28,191 bases of DNA, from assembly GCA_002794465.1 (NCBI GenBank), contig MTSL01000161.1:1-28191 (forward strand), given 5' to 3'. Origin of the DNA: Paramicrosporidium saccamoebae (lineage: Eukaryota > Rozellomycota). Each line of letters begins with the position of its first letter. The stretch's first letter is position 1. The notes under the pieces were generated by a model that worked only from the letters and a program-made list of their open reading frames with translations, had not been told where the DNA came from and ran no database searches. The position numbers were made by a program, and so were the translations under genes. This document shows positions 8,701-19,687 of the stretch, piece by piece.

Positions 8701-11700
8701 TCTATGTGGCCCATCAAAAGCGCTGGATTGACAAGTCTTATCATAGACTGTTCTTTGACTTTGCCCAACGTGCAGAAGAACGTTTAGCTAACCGTCCTGT
8801 CCCATCTTGTATCCCTAGCAACATTGACTTGAGCCTGAACCCAGACATTGATCCAAAAGAATTTCTCGCACATATGAAGACAAATGCTACCTTTAGTCTT
8901 GATCATTTACTGAGTTCTGATGACCGTCTCTACTTCATTGCTCTCTGTCGTCGTCCTGGACAAAAGCCTGTTCCTTTCGTCCCCCTATTTGATGAGAATT
9001 TTGATAATTGGTTTAAGAAGGACAGTCTGTGGCAATCGGAGGATGTCGATGCAGTTGTGGGCCAAGACGCCCAACGCGTCTGCATTCTTCAAGGGCCGGT
9101 CGCAGTGAAGCATTGCAAAAAGGTGGATGAACCGGTAAAGGTCATACTTGACGGAATCATGGATTTTCACGTGAAAAAGATTCTGGAGACCAAATATGGC
9201 GGGAGTGTCAAGCAGGTGCCGGAAGTACCGTGGTTCGGTAATCTAGGCAATGTTGAATGCAAGGACTTTGCTAGTCTTGGTGCGATTGTAGAGGAGACTT
9301 CATGGGGTAGAACCGTTTCATTGCTCCGCGATGCACCTACACCCGATGAAGGAGAATGGCTAAAGTGTCTAAGTGGTGGAAAAAAGACTTGGCTCTCGGC
9401 ATTGCTATTGAGCGAAAATATAGTCCAAGTTAAGAATGCTATTGCCAACCGTGTTCAAATCGACGAAACTGTTCAGATCAATGACAGTGTGCAAGTCGAT
9501 GGCAGCCTTCAGGCCAAGAGTATCGTTGACAACACTGTCAAAGCCCTGTTTGCTCCACGTGCTGGATATGCATATCACTTGGACAACGCTTGCAAGTCGG
9601 CTCGCATATCATCTAATGGCAAGGATTTGGTGCACGCCGTCTTCAACAATGACATTATCGACATTGATTTATCATATCATGGATCACAGGGACTATCCGT
9701 GCTGAAATTGCAATTCAAGTTTGTCCCAAGCTGCCCGAATTATATGATTCACGAAGTCATGGAGGGACGAAATGATCGGATCAAGCAGTTTTACTGGGGA
9801 CTTTGGTTCCAAACAGAATCTGAGGCTGAATTCAAGTCCACCCTCGACCATGATCCGTTATCCGTGTTGTTCAAATCGGAATCCACTGTCTCTGCTGAGC
9901 TTGTTGGACGGTTCTGTCGAATCGTTGGCAATCATGCTGCTGCATATTCGGACAATACAATTGCCCCTATGGACTTTGCCATCGTCGTGGCTTGGAAGGC
10001 AGTTATCAAATGTTTGTTTCCGTCTAAGATCGATGGCGACTTGTTGAAGCTTGTCCATTTATCAAATCAAATTTCCTATGTAGGTAGCGCAGGCCCCCTG
10101 GTGGCTGGCCAGAAAGTTGAATCAGAAGCACACATCTCCAGCATCAAATGGACGCCTACTGGAAAGATTGTCGAAGTAGAAGCTTTGGCGCGCGTTGCAG
10201 GCAAGTCTATTCTCAAGGTTATCAGCAAGTTTATGTATCGCGGCGTGTTTGATAAGAACGATTTGTACTTTGAAAAGGGAAGCGCACTGTTAAAGAAGCT
10301 CATGATAGCGTCCAGTGAGGATTTAGCCGTCTTGAAATCAAAGAACTGGATCAACTGGACAACTGACAAGGCAATGGACCAAGTGCGAGTTGGCTCTATC
10401 CTTCTCATTGAACTTGACTACTTGCACTTGCAAGATGTCTCTAAGAATGTCTTAAAGGCCATCGAGTGCAATGGAAAGATATTATTAAAGACAGACACTA
10501 AGGAATATTCACTCATCGGAAAGGTGAATTTCCAATCAAAAGAGTCAATGAAGGCCAATCCCATATTGACTTTTTTGGAGCGACACAGTTATCCTTTGGA
10601 GGTTCCCACAATGTTTGGCAGCGGAATTCCGATTGCTGAAGATTCAGAAATAATACTGACTACCAGCAGCACCAACCAAACCTACTCTGACAATTCTGGC
10701 GACCACAACCCAATCCACACTGATCAGCTGATTGCGGATTTTGCCGCTCTGCCTGGCACCATCACTCATGGAATGTGGACCTCTGCAGCGGTCCGATCGG
10801 TGGTGGAAACTTATGCCGCTGAGAACCAGCCACTGCGAGTGCGGGACTATGAAGCAGTTTTTGACGACATGGTCCTGCCCAGTGACAAGCTGCAGGTTCG
10901 ACTATACCATGTGGGAATGAAAGATGGTCGCAAACTTATCAAGATTGAGACTACTAATCAGCAGGGCGTGGTCGTCATGCACGGCGTGGCCGAAGTAGAT
11001 CAGCCGCGCACTGCATTTGTTTTTACCGGACAAGGATCGCAGGAAGTAGGGATGGGAATGGACTTGTACCAGACCTCAAAGATTGCCAAGGATCTGTGGG
11101 ATATGGCTGATGAGCATTTCTTCACGACTTATGGCTTTTCGATTATTGATATTGTCCGAAATAATCCAAAGAATTTGACAGTCCATTTCGGAGGGCCACG
11201 TGGACAGGAAATCAAGGCCAACTACCGATCAATGACTTATGAGACTGTGGATGCCCGTGGAGCCACTAAATCTGTAGCTCTGTTTCCGGGAATCACCGAT
11301 GCTAGTACCTCTCATACATTTTCGTCTCCAAATGGATTACTTTCTGCCACTCAATTTACCCAGCCCGCCCTTACATTGATGGAGAAGGCTGCGTATGAAG
11401 ACATGAAGCAACGTGGATTGGCTGGACCGGAAACCTCTTTTGCTGGCCATAGTCTCGGGGAGTATGCTGCGCTTGCCTCGGTGGGTAACGTCTTGTCCAT
11501 CGAGACACTCTGTGACGTGGTATTCTACCGTGGACTGACTATGCAAGTTGCGGTGGAGAGGGATTCCTTGGGCCGATCAAACTATGGGATGGTGGCGGCT
11601 AATCCCACTCGGGTCGGATCTGGATTCGACGATCATGCACTACGCGAGCTTGTTCCCCTGATAGCCACGACATGTCAAAAACTGCTGGAGATTGTAAATT

Positions 11701-14700
11701 ACAATGTTGAAAACTGGCAATATGTGGTTGCGGGTGAACTCGAAGCCTTGGAGACTTTGACTAGCGTTCTAAACTACATTGCCACGCAAAAGTATGATAT
11801 TCAAAAGTTGATATCAGAGATGGGAATTTCCAAGATTCAAGAAAACTTGAAATTGATGATCAAAGAGGCCTATAACCGTACGATGGATCGCAAGAATACT
11901 AACGGATTCCTTACACTTGATCGCGGCATTGCGACAATCCCACTTGCTGGAATTGATGTGCCATTTCACTCATCGTTTCTACTTGGCGGTGTAAAGTCGT
12001 TTAGAAAGTGTCTGGAAGCCAAGATCAAAACAGTGTCCGTGGATCCCAACATCTTGCGCGGCCATTATATCCCCAATCTCACCGGTGTTCCTTTTGATAC
12101 GTCTCTGGAATACATTAAGCTGGTACTTGAGAGGTGCGATAGTTTGGTTCTGAACGATATTGTCAAGAATTGGAGCAAAGCGCCAAAGAGTGCGGCCGAA
12201 TTACAAATCATTGCAAGATCTATATTGATTGAGCTACTTGCTTTCCAGTTTGCCTCTCCGGTTCGATGGATTGAAACCCAAGATGTCTTGTTCAAATCGC
12301 TCGCAATCGAGAGACTTATTGAAATTGGCCCTACTCCCGTTCTGAGTGGAATGGCTGAACGGACCTTGAAAATCAAGTATCAAGAATACGACGATGCACT
12401 TTACCAGAGCCGCACCCTATGGAGTTATGTAAAGAACAAGTCTGAAATTTATTACGAATACTTGCCAAAGGAAGAAGTGAAAGAAAGCGCCTCTAAGCCC
12501 GCACAGCTCACACGGCCCGCCCAACTAAATGTTGTGCCGAAATCTGCGACCCCAAAAAAGAGACTTGAGTACCCTTATATAGTATTCTGACATTTAGTGA
12601 ACTTCCCTTTGAGGCGGAGGAACTTTTGAGAATTATTGTTGCTTTGAAGACTAAGAAGACTCTGGAAGAAGTTTCTCCGACCAAAAGCATCAAGGATTTG
12701 TCGGGCGGCAAGAGTACACTGCAAAATGAAATTCTGGCCGACCTGCAGAAAGAATTTGGCGAAGGGGTTCCCGATCGTTCAGAGGAATTATCGCTAAAGG
12801 ACCTTGGTGCGCATATCAAGCCTATTTTCACCAAACAACCAGGCAAATTTACCTCCACCTTGCTGGCTAAAATGTTTGCAGGAAAGATGCCTGCTGGTTT
12901 CACCGCTGGCGCTGCCAAAGATTTGCTTGATAAAGAGTTTGGACTAGGGCCAAAGGCAGCTGATCAACTTTTCCTCTTCAGGTAAAACATCTTCCCTTGC
13001 CCATCATACTCATCCTTAGTCTTCACATGGAGCCCACTAGCAGAATTGCTGCTGATGACGCCGCGCGGACATGGCTCCGAGATGCTGCAACAAAATTCTT
13101 CTCATCTCATCAGCTGGATCTGCCGAGCGGTGGCTCACAGGATGGTCAGCAAGAAGTCTCGGTAATTTCCAGTGCAGAGCTCGAAAAGATGCAGTCAAAG
13201 CATAAGAGACTTATCCGCCAGCAAATTGAATTATTTGCCAATTATGTTGAACAAAACTTGCTAGAGTTTCATAATGCCGCTGCGGATAAATCTGAACAGA
13301 TTGCTGCTCTTCAGAAAGATGTCGATCTCTGGCTTGCCGAGTTTGGGCAGGGATTCCAGGATGGCATCCGACCAATGTTCTCATCGCTCAAGACACGTCG
13401 CTACGACTCGTACTGGAATTGGTCTCGTCAAGACGTTTTCATGCTGTACTATGACATTATATTTGGGCGATTGGTCAATGTGGATCGTGATGTCACTGCC
13501 AAATGTCTGCATGTCATGAACCGTTCGTCCCGAGAGCTTGTGGATTTCATGGAATACCACATTTTCAAGTCTCCAAAGGTTGTTAATGACGAAGTCTCTC
13601 TGGAGTCGTATCAACTCTTGAGACAATATGGTGAGATGCTTGTCAGCCAGGTCAAGGAATCGCTGAACCGACCCCCAATGTACAAGGACGTTTCGAGTCA
13701 CACCCGACCTCAAGTGCAGATTTCGTTTGATGGTTCCATCGAGTATAGCGAGATTCGAAGGTCGGGAGTCGGTAGCTTCGAGGCCTATGTCAACGAAATG
13801 CAACAAGGATCCGAACTTTTGGGCAAATCGGGACGGCCTCTGGTCTTTATCCGCGAGCGCTCCCAAGAGGACCATAACCAATGGACGTTTAGTGACCTCA
13901 AGACCAAAGTGTACATGGCTGCCATTTCCGACATGGCAAGCAATGGTGTCTCATATGAAGGCAAGACTGCATTGTTGACGGGATGTGGCAAGGGGTCCAT
14001 TGGATGCGAAGTACTAAAGGGATTGCTCTCGGGTGGAGCAAAGGTGGTTGTGACAACATCGTCCTTTACCCGAGGCACTGTGGATTATTTCCGGTCCATT
14101 TATGAAAGCCATGGTGCCCGATCAAGCTGTCTCATTATTGCGCCATTCAACCAAGCATCCCTCCGAGATATTGAGTCGCTGATCGAGTACATTTACAATC
14201 AAGATGGCAGCAAGGGACTTGGCTGGGACCTGGACTATATTGTCCCATTTGCAGCGATCCCGGAGAACGGAAGAGAAATGACCGACATTGATTACAAGTC
14301 GGAACTAGCTCATCGCATCATGTTGACCAATGTGCTGCGTCTGGCTGGATTGGTGGCCAAGGCCAAGAAGGATCGTCGCATTGAAACTAGGCCTGCCCAA
14401 GTGGTGCTTCCCCTCTCCCCTAACCATGGTATATTTGGAGGTGATGGCTTGTATGCAGAATCCAAGCTTGGATTGGAGACTTTATTTAATCGTTGGAGTT
14501 CTGAGAGTTGGGGAGATTATCTGTCCATTGTAGGAGCGGTAATTGGATGGACCCGTGGAACAGGCTTGATGAATGAGAATAACATGATTGCGGAAGCTAT
14601 GGAACGGGCTGGACTGCGTACGTTTTCGTCCAACGAGATGGCCTTTAATATCCTTGGTCTGATGCACCCTCAAATGGTGAGAATGTCTGAAGAGGGACCC

Positions 14701-17621
14701 GTCTATGGAGACCTTAACGGCGGCTTGGACGTCATAAAGAATCTTGCGCAGTTCACCAAGGATATACGACAAAAGATGACGGATGGTGCCCAGATCAGAC
14801 GGGCGCTAGCTAAGGAGCGCCTGATGGAGGCATCTTTGGAAGTCAATCCTGTCGAGCGTGTCCCTACTGTTAAACCTCGCGCCAATATGGAGTTTAAATA
14901 TCCCAAACTGTCTACTGTCAAGACTGACAAGGTGTTTGCTGATCTGCTGGATCTTTCCCATGTTGTGGTCGTGACAGGGTTTTCTGAAGTGGGTCCGTGG
15001 GGCAATAGCCGCACTCGCTGGGAGATGGAGGCTGAAGGTGAACTTTCCCTGGAAGGATGTATTGAGATGGCCTGGATAATGGGACTCGTAAAATATCACA
15101 ATGGCGTTGACACGGCGGGAAAGGTGTACGCTGGATGGGTTGATGCCAAGAGTGGTGAGCCTGTGCAAGACTATGATATCAAGCCCAAATATGAGAAGCA
15201 AATCTTGGAGCATTCAGGAATCCGTTTCGTGGAGCCAGAACTGTTCAACGGATACGATCCCAACAAGAAGCATCTCAGCCAGGAGATTGTCATTGACTAC
15301 GACATGGTTCCGTTTGAGGCTAGCAAGGAGGAAGCGGACCAGTTCAAGCTGATGCACGGGGAAATGGTTGATGTTTACCAAAATGACAATGGAAGCTGGA
15401 ACATTAGATTGAAACGTGGCGCTATAATTTATGTTCCCAAGGCGCTACGGTTTGACCGTCTGGTTGCGGGCCAGATTCCCACGGGATGGAATGCCGAACG
15501 TTATGGGATCCCCAAGGATATCGTCCAGCAGGTCGATCCCCTCACTCTGTACACTCTCGTGGCTACGGTGGAGGCTCTTGTCTCGGCAGGCATCACTGAT
15601 CCCTACGAGTTTTATCAATATGTCCATGTTTCGGAGGTTGGAAACACATCAGGTGGTGGTGAAGGTGGGATGGTCAGTAATCGGGGCATTTTCCTAAATC
15701 GTTTCCTTGATAAGCCAACTCAAGCTGATGTTCTCCAGGAATGCTTCATCAATACTATGCCTGCCTGGGTAAATCTGCTATTGTTGAGCTCATCGGGTCC
15801 CATCAAGACGCCCGTGGGTGCCTGTGCAACCGCAGTGGAATCGGTGGAAATTGGAGTGCAGACAATTTTGGATGGAAAAGCACGAGTGGTAATTGTCGGG
15901 GGCTACGATGATTTCCAGGAAGAGAGTTCCTATGAATTCGCCCAGATGAAGGCAACAAGTAACACTGTGGATGAGATGGCCAAGGGACGCCAGCCCGATG
16001 AAATGTCGCGTCCCACGACGACCAGCAGAGGCGGTTTTATGGAGTCGCAGGGTTCAGGGATACAGATTTTAATGACGGCCGAATTAGCCTTGCAGATGGG
16101 ATGTCCAATTTATGGCATTGTTGCACTGACAAACACCGCCACTGACAAGGAGGGAAGGTCGATTCCAGCGCCTGGCCAGGGAATCCTTACCACAGCTCGC
16201 TCGGTACGCCCACTGGGATACAAGCCTAGAATTCTCGACGTTAAACATCGCCATGCTCAGTTAATGAAAGCACAACAGACGATTAAAGAATGGTTCGCAG
16301 ATGAAGTCAAGGCACTACATGAGGAGGCCGAGATGATTGGAGACGAGACTGAGCGCAAATTGTTCATGTCCAGTAGATCTAAAGACATTGAGCTCGAATG
16401 TGCACAAAGGGAAAAGAAGGAAAAGGTATTGTGGGGATTCGATTTCTGGAAACAAGACAGCCGCATATCTCCCATAGAAGGCGCCTTGGCAGTGTATGGC
16501 TTGGACATTGACGACATTGGGGTAGCCTCATTCCATGGAACGGGCACCAAGGCAAACGACATAAACGAATCAGAGGTGATGAACAAGCAGTTGAAGCACC
16601 TGGGCCGATCCAAAGGCAATCTTATGCCCTGTGTGTTCCAAAAGTATCTTACGGGACATCCCAAAGGCGCAGCAGCAGCGTGGATGCTAAACGGGTATGA
16701 TATAAATAGTCTTTACTGACATTTAGAGCATTGCAAATTTTGAACACGGGAATAATCCCTGGAAATCGGAATGCCGATAACATTGACGAAAAGTTGACCG
16801 ATTTCAACTGTTTACTCTTCCTGAGCCGCACAATTCGCACCACCGGCATTAGAGCGGCCATTCTGAAGAGCTTTGGATTTGGACAGGTTGGAGGCGAGGT
16901 CTTGGTGATTCATCCCGACTATCTCTTCCGGGCCATTGATCAGGCTGTGGCAAGGGAATACGTCGAAAAGCGGGTAAAGAGACAGGCCAAGACTTTCCGG
17001 TATTTGCAAGATTCGTTGATCGGAGTGGCCCCACTGGTGCAGGTGAAGAATGAGCCGCCATATTCGGCCGACTTGGAATCAAGTGTTTATCTTAATCCCG
17101 CTGCAAGGGCAGAGTATGATGCGGCCAAGAACAGCTGGACATTCAAGGCGGCATCTATGGAGAAGACAGAGGCGGAAGCCTTATTTGACACCAAGCCGGA
17201 TGGGATAAGCGCCATGGTCCAAGCGACGCTCTCCACTGTAAGCAATGTGTGTGGAGTTGGAGTGGATGTGCAGTTAGTGTCGGAAATCAACATTGATGAC
17301 GAGACATTCCTCCAACGCAACTTTACCGAGGCGGAGCGTCAATACTGCGCCAAGCAGCCCGACGCCAAGGCCAGTTTTGCAGGTCGATGGGCTGCCAAGG
17401 AATCAGTGCTCAAGGCCCTTTGTAATGCCTCTGATCGTCGACCCGATTGGCTGGAGGGGGCGGGCGGAGCCTTGTGTGGAATAGAGATTATGCCGGATGC
17501 TTCTGGCGCGCCCACAGTCCTCTTTGGGGGGAATTTGGCGGGAAAGATATCTGCAGCACCAAAGGTCAGCATTAGCCACTCTGGAGCATACGCAGTCGCA
17601 ATTGCCGTTATTACTAAATAA
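5789..17621 (+). CDS. FAS1-FAS2: Fused fungal-type fatty acid synthase (beta+alpha in one chain), six exons
   Basis: Exons 5789-7229, 7259-7627, 7660-12568, 12598-12981, 13020-16694 and 16727-17621 join in frame (introns 29, 32, 29, 38 and 32 nt) to 3,890 residues, close to yeast Fas1 plus Fas2 combined. Domains in order: acetyltransferase (GHSQG, Ser290); enoyl reductase (IMVAGMTPSTV, LAGGGHY, QWTGGRAGGHHS); dehydratase (SGDHNPIH, PGTITHGMW); malonyl/palmitoyl transferase (GHSLGEYAALAS, Ser1868); one ACP (GGKSTLQNE, Ser2279); ketoreductase (TGCGKGSIG, SPNHGIFGGDGLY); ketosynthase (Cys3303 in VGACATAVES, His3540 in FHGTGTKAND, His3581 in TGHPKGAAAAW); phosphopantetheinyl transferase (GVGVDVQL, FAGRWAAKESVLKAL). 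The beta-alpha boundary reads without stop or new start into AFQFASPVRWIETQDV, which begins Fas2 in yeast. It makes long-chain acyl-CoA from acetyl- and malonyl-CoA with NADPH in the cytosol. A single ACP and a short linker rich in Lys, Pro and Ala are notable. ATG 5789 is the first in-frame ATG. Confidence 0.96.
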
Positions 17622-17656
17622 TGAGACTCGATAAACTTTTGCATGGATCGGTACAA

Positions 17657-17662
17657 AATAAA
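17657..17662 (+). terminator. Poly(A) signal AATAAA of FAS, in the gap to convergent ASF1
   Basis: AATAAA lies 36 bp after the FAS stop and 10 bp before the stop of ASF1, which is read from the other strand. Only 50 bp separate the two stops, so the 3' UTRs of the two convergent mRNAs probably overlap. Confidence 0.5.
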
Positions 17663-17671
17663 GGGAGTGTA

Positions 17672-18395
17672 TTACAGAGTCATAAGATTACCTTGGGCCT
17701 CGGGGAATGGGTTTGACAGCTTTGGAGGGGCGCTCAGCTGGATCGACTGATGCTCTGGACTGGCACTGATCGCATCCTCCACCTCCATTTCGCTCTCATT
17801 GTCCTCATCTAACTCTTCACCATCCAACATCCCAGCTTCTCCCTTGGGCGCCTCCAATTCGTCACAGCCATCCCACCTAATTGGAAACCTCGTCACCCTC
17901 GGCTTATCGGCGAGAATATTCCTCAGCAGCTTGCCTATCACTGGCACTGCAGGCGGCTCTGCCCTCAGCTCCTCCTCCTCGTACTCGTTATTCACATAGT
18001 ATCCGACGCGCACAAACTCTTGTCCACGATAGCCGCAGGTGATGAGGACGACGGTGACGCCGGTAATGTCTGTGGCGGGGATGAGCGACGGATTCGGTGC
18101 GTCAGCCTACAGTTGGGATTCTGTGTCAGAATGGATTACCTGGTAGACAAACTTGTTGACACCCACGGGAACGGGTCCTACCATGATGCAGTCGAGGGTC
18201 TGGTCGTATTGTTCGTCTTCCGCACTGCCCACATACACCACCTTCCATTCCAAGTCTAAATCGTTCAGAATAGTGCTGCAAGGTACCGTCCTGCAGGGCA
18301 CTGGTACATTCAAAAGTAATTTCAAATTGGAATGGGTTGGTAAACCGGGTCGGGTTGTCGAGGACCTGGATGTTGAGGATATTGACGATGCTCAT
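17672..18395 (-). CDS. ASF1: Histone H3-H4 chaperone ASF1, three exons
   Basis: Exons 18395-18287, 18255-18140 and 18106-17672 join over introns of 31 nt (18286-18256) and 33 nt (18139-18107) to 219 residues. The N-terminal 155 or so residues are the conserved ASF1 immunoglobulin-like core: [53 protein letters not shown]-like [30 protein letters not shown] and [13 protein letters not shown]-terminal acidic tail ([16 protein letters not shown]) follows, as in fungal ASF1. ASF1 binds an H3-H4 dimer in the nucleus and passes it to CAF-1 or HIRA. Both introns were placed by restoring these motifs. The start codon lies only 17 bp from that of divergent SND2, so its promoter must lie within SND2. 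Confidence 0.95.
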
Positions 18396-18445
18396 GGGCT
18401 GGCGCCTGGTCAATGGTATGCGCGTATATTATGGCTGATTGGTAG
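18396..18445. promoter_or_regulatory. Ultra-short divergent ASF1/SND2 start region with CCAAT box inside an intron
   Basis: Start codons of ASF1 (18395-18393, minus) and SND2 (18413-18415, plus) are 17 bp apart. SND2 intron 1 (18416-18445) contains CTGATTGG at 18435-18442, which is CCAATCAG on the ASF1 strand, 40 bp upstream of the ASF1 ATG. It also holds a TATATT stretch at 18425-18430. Confidence 0.55.
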
Positions 18446-18945
18446 GCAAAGGGTTCGGCAAAAAAGATACATGCGGCCAACGCTACGGTGCTCCGTAGAT
18501 TGCGTTTATTTATGCTAATCTCTACTGTAATTCTGGAGGGCTGGTTGAGACTGTAGGCATTGTTCCTGTTGGGAAATGTGGCGTTTGTCAAGAGCATCCA
18601 TGTAAAGTCGCTGGTTGCCTATGGAGTCAGTCAGACTGTTTCTTTGCTGTTCTACCTCACACTTTCCGGTATGGCCGCCTCAAAGATGGTCAATGGTCGG
18701 GTGGAAGAGTCGGGTTCTGACCTGGACGCTTCTGGTCTCCACCAGTATTCGCACATGATGTTTTAATTGTAGTTACATGATGGATTACATTTACATCTGC
18801 AGCATGGTACATGCCTTTGGTGGGTGTACCGTAAAGGCGTGGATGCTGTTTTGGCTGGTAAGCATGGTTTGGGTCAGGATTGTTGACAAAGTAGTTTCCT
18901 ATCTATGGAATGTTCAAGCTTTTGCAATATCTATCCCGTCGATAA
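18413..18945 (+). CDS. SND2: SND2/TMEM208, SRP-independent ER targeting protein, five exons
   Basis: Exons 18413-18415, 18446-18526, 18557-18744, 18773-18857 and 18895-18945 join over introns of 30, 30, 28 and 37 nt to 135 residues. The first exon is only the ATG. The product begins MAKGSAKKIHAANATVLRRL, followed by hydrophobic LFMLIST-ALFLLGNVAFV, a second membrane segment (YGVSQTVSLLFYLTLSGMA), the family's GSDLDASGLHHYMMDYIYI (compare D-G-x-x-x-x-G-x-D-L in TMEM208), and a final hydrophobic hairpin ending FWL-FPIYGMFKLL. SND2/TMEM208 sits in the ER membrane and helps insert proteins, mainly those with central or C-terminal membrane segments, without SRP. The exon structure was found by frame repair and family pattern; no single open frame covers it. 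An AATAAA overlaps the stop. Somewhat shorter than the roughly 160-175 residues of relatives. Confidence 0.87.
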
Positions 18946-18949
18946 TAAA
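18944..18949 (+). terminator. Poly(A) signal AATAAA overlapping the SND2 stop codon
   Basis: The gene ends TAATAAA: stop TAA is 18943-18945 and AATAAA is 18944-18949. Confidence 0.5.
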
Positions 18950-19058
18950 CTTTGCTAGTGGATGGCGAGTGGTGGGTGGCGTAATGGATTGTATATTAGC
19001 TTGTCTGATGAATTATATGTATGTCGGGTTGTCTGCAGAGGCTGGCCGCTTTCCAGGC

Positions 19059-19570
19059 ATGCGATGGTGGTGGGCAGTCTTGCTTGCATGGCCCGCCACA
19101 GTCCCCCGAGTCCCCGCCGAAACTCATCTTTGTAGACTTTTATATTGGCTGACTGTCTAGTTGAGCTGCCAATGACCAGATTAATCGGTCTCAATGTTCC
19201 CATCTCTGATGGCTCGCTGTACAAGGTATTGCGACTTGGTGCTACCCACGCGGCCGAACTGCGGCTCAATCGTATTTTCTGCGAAAAACCTGTCCGACTC
19301 TGCGTCTGGCGTGAGGGGGCAGTGTTTCTAGATGTTGAAAAGCTCGTCTTTGAGAAAGGTTGGGAGGGCGAGGTACGGGTGTGGGCAGAGGTGGAGGGTG
19401 TTTCAAGGCTGGGCAAGATTGAGGGTATGGCAAGGGCGGCAGCAGTGTTTGAGCGCACTTTTTGGGGTATTCCCAGTAGTTGTCTGCCGATCATCCTACT
19501 GATCATACTCTGTCTGGCCGCAATTCCCATCTTGACATTTAAGTATTTGATTTTTCTGTCTCCGTTGTGA
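19059..19570 (+). CDS. Small predicted membrane protein with signal peptide and C-terminal membrane segment, two exons
   Basis: Exon 1 (19059-19131) and exon 2 (19161-19570) join over a 29-nt intron (19132-19160, GTAGAC...CTGAC...CTAG, phase 1) to 160 residues. The N-terminus MRWWWAVLLAWPATVPRVPA is a convincing signal peptide. A lumenal or extracellular part of about 100 residues follows, rich in predicted beta strands (RLCVWREGAVFLDVEKLVF, GEVRVWAEVEGV) with one Cys pair candidate. It ends in a hydrophobic helix (LPIILLIILCLAAIPILTF) and a short tail. This topology is seen in several small ER subunits (for example EMC or GPI-synthesis accessory proteins), but I recognise none of them. An earlier in-frame ATG (19012) would add a non-hydrophobic leader. 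The intron, with the same CTGAC branch-like motif as neighbours, supports a real gene. Confidence 0.6.
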
Positions 19571-19687
19571 TTTAAACGTCAAACGCTTCGTTCCCCGCTC
19601 ACTGTACAAATTGTTGATCCTCACACGGCACAACTCGACATTGTCTCTATTATAAATTCAGACATCATCTTGCTTTATAAATTTTAA
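19571..19687. other. Convergent gap, nothing identified
   Basis: This 117-bp AT-rich space lies between two convergent stops. No canonical AATAAA was found on the plus strand; TATAAA-like sequences occur near the minus-strand stop. Confidence 0.4.

Noticed and set aside
12582..12597. A 16-nt intron at the MPT/ACP junction
   Set aside because: It does not restore the reading frame; the 29-nt intron 12569-12597 does.
12598..12981. Stand-alone acyl carrier protein gene
   Set aside because: Lacks its own ATG start, and both ends restore frame over 29- and 38-nt introns, so it is the ACP exon of FAS.
18803..18832. An extra SND2 intron (GTACAT...GTAAAG, 30 nt)
   Set aside because: Its acceptor would be AAG rather than the invariant TAG, and the unspliced reading aligns better in length with TMEM208.
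18777..19160. A single 127-codon plus-strand gene
   Set aside because: It fuses SND2 exon 4 and intron 4 with exon 1 of the next gene in a chance open frame.
18955..19530. Minus-strand open frame of 191 codons opposite the signal-peptide gene
   Set aside because: Low-complexity Ser/Arg/Thr-rich translation without recognisable domains; the plus strand gives a signal peptide, a membrane helix and a typical mini-intron.
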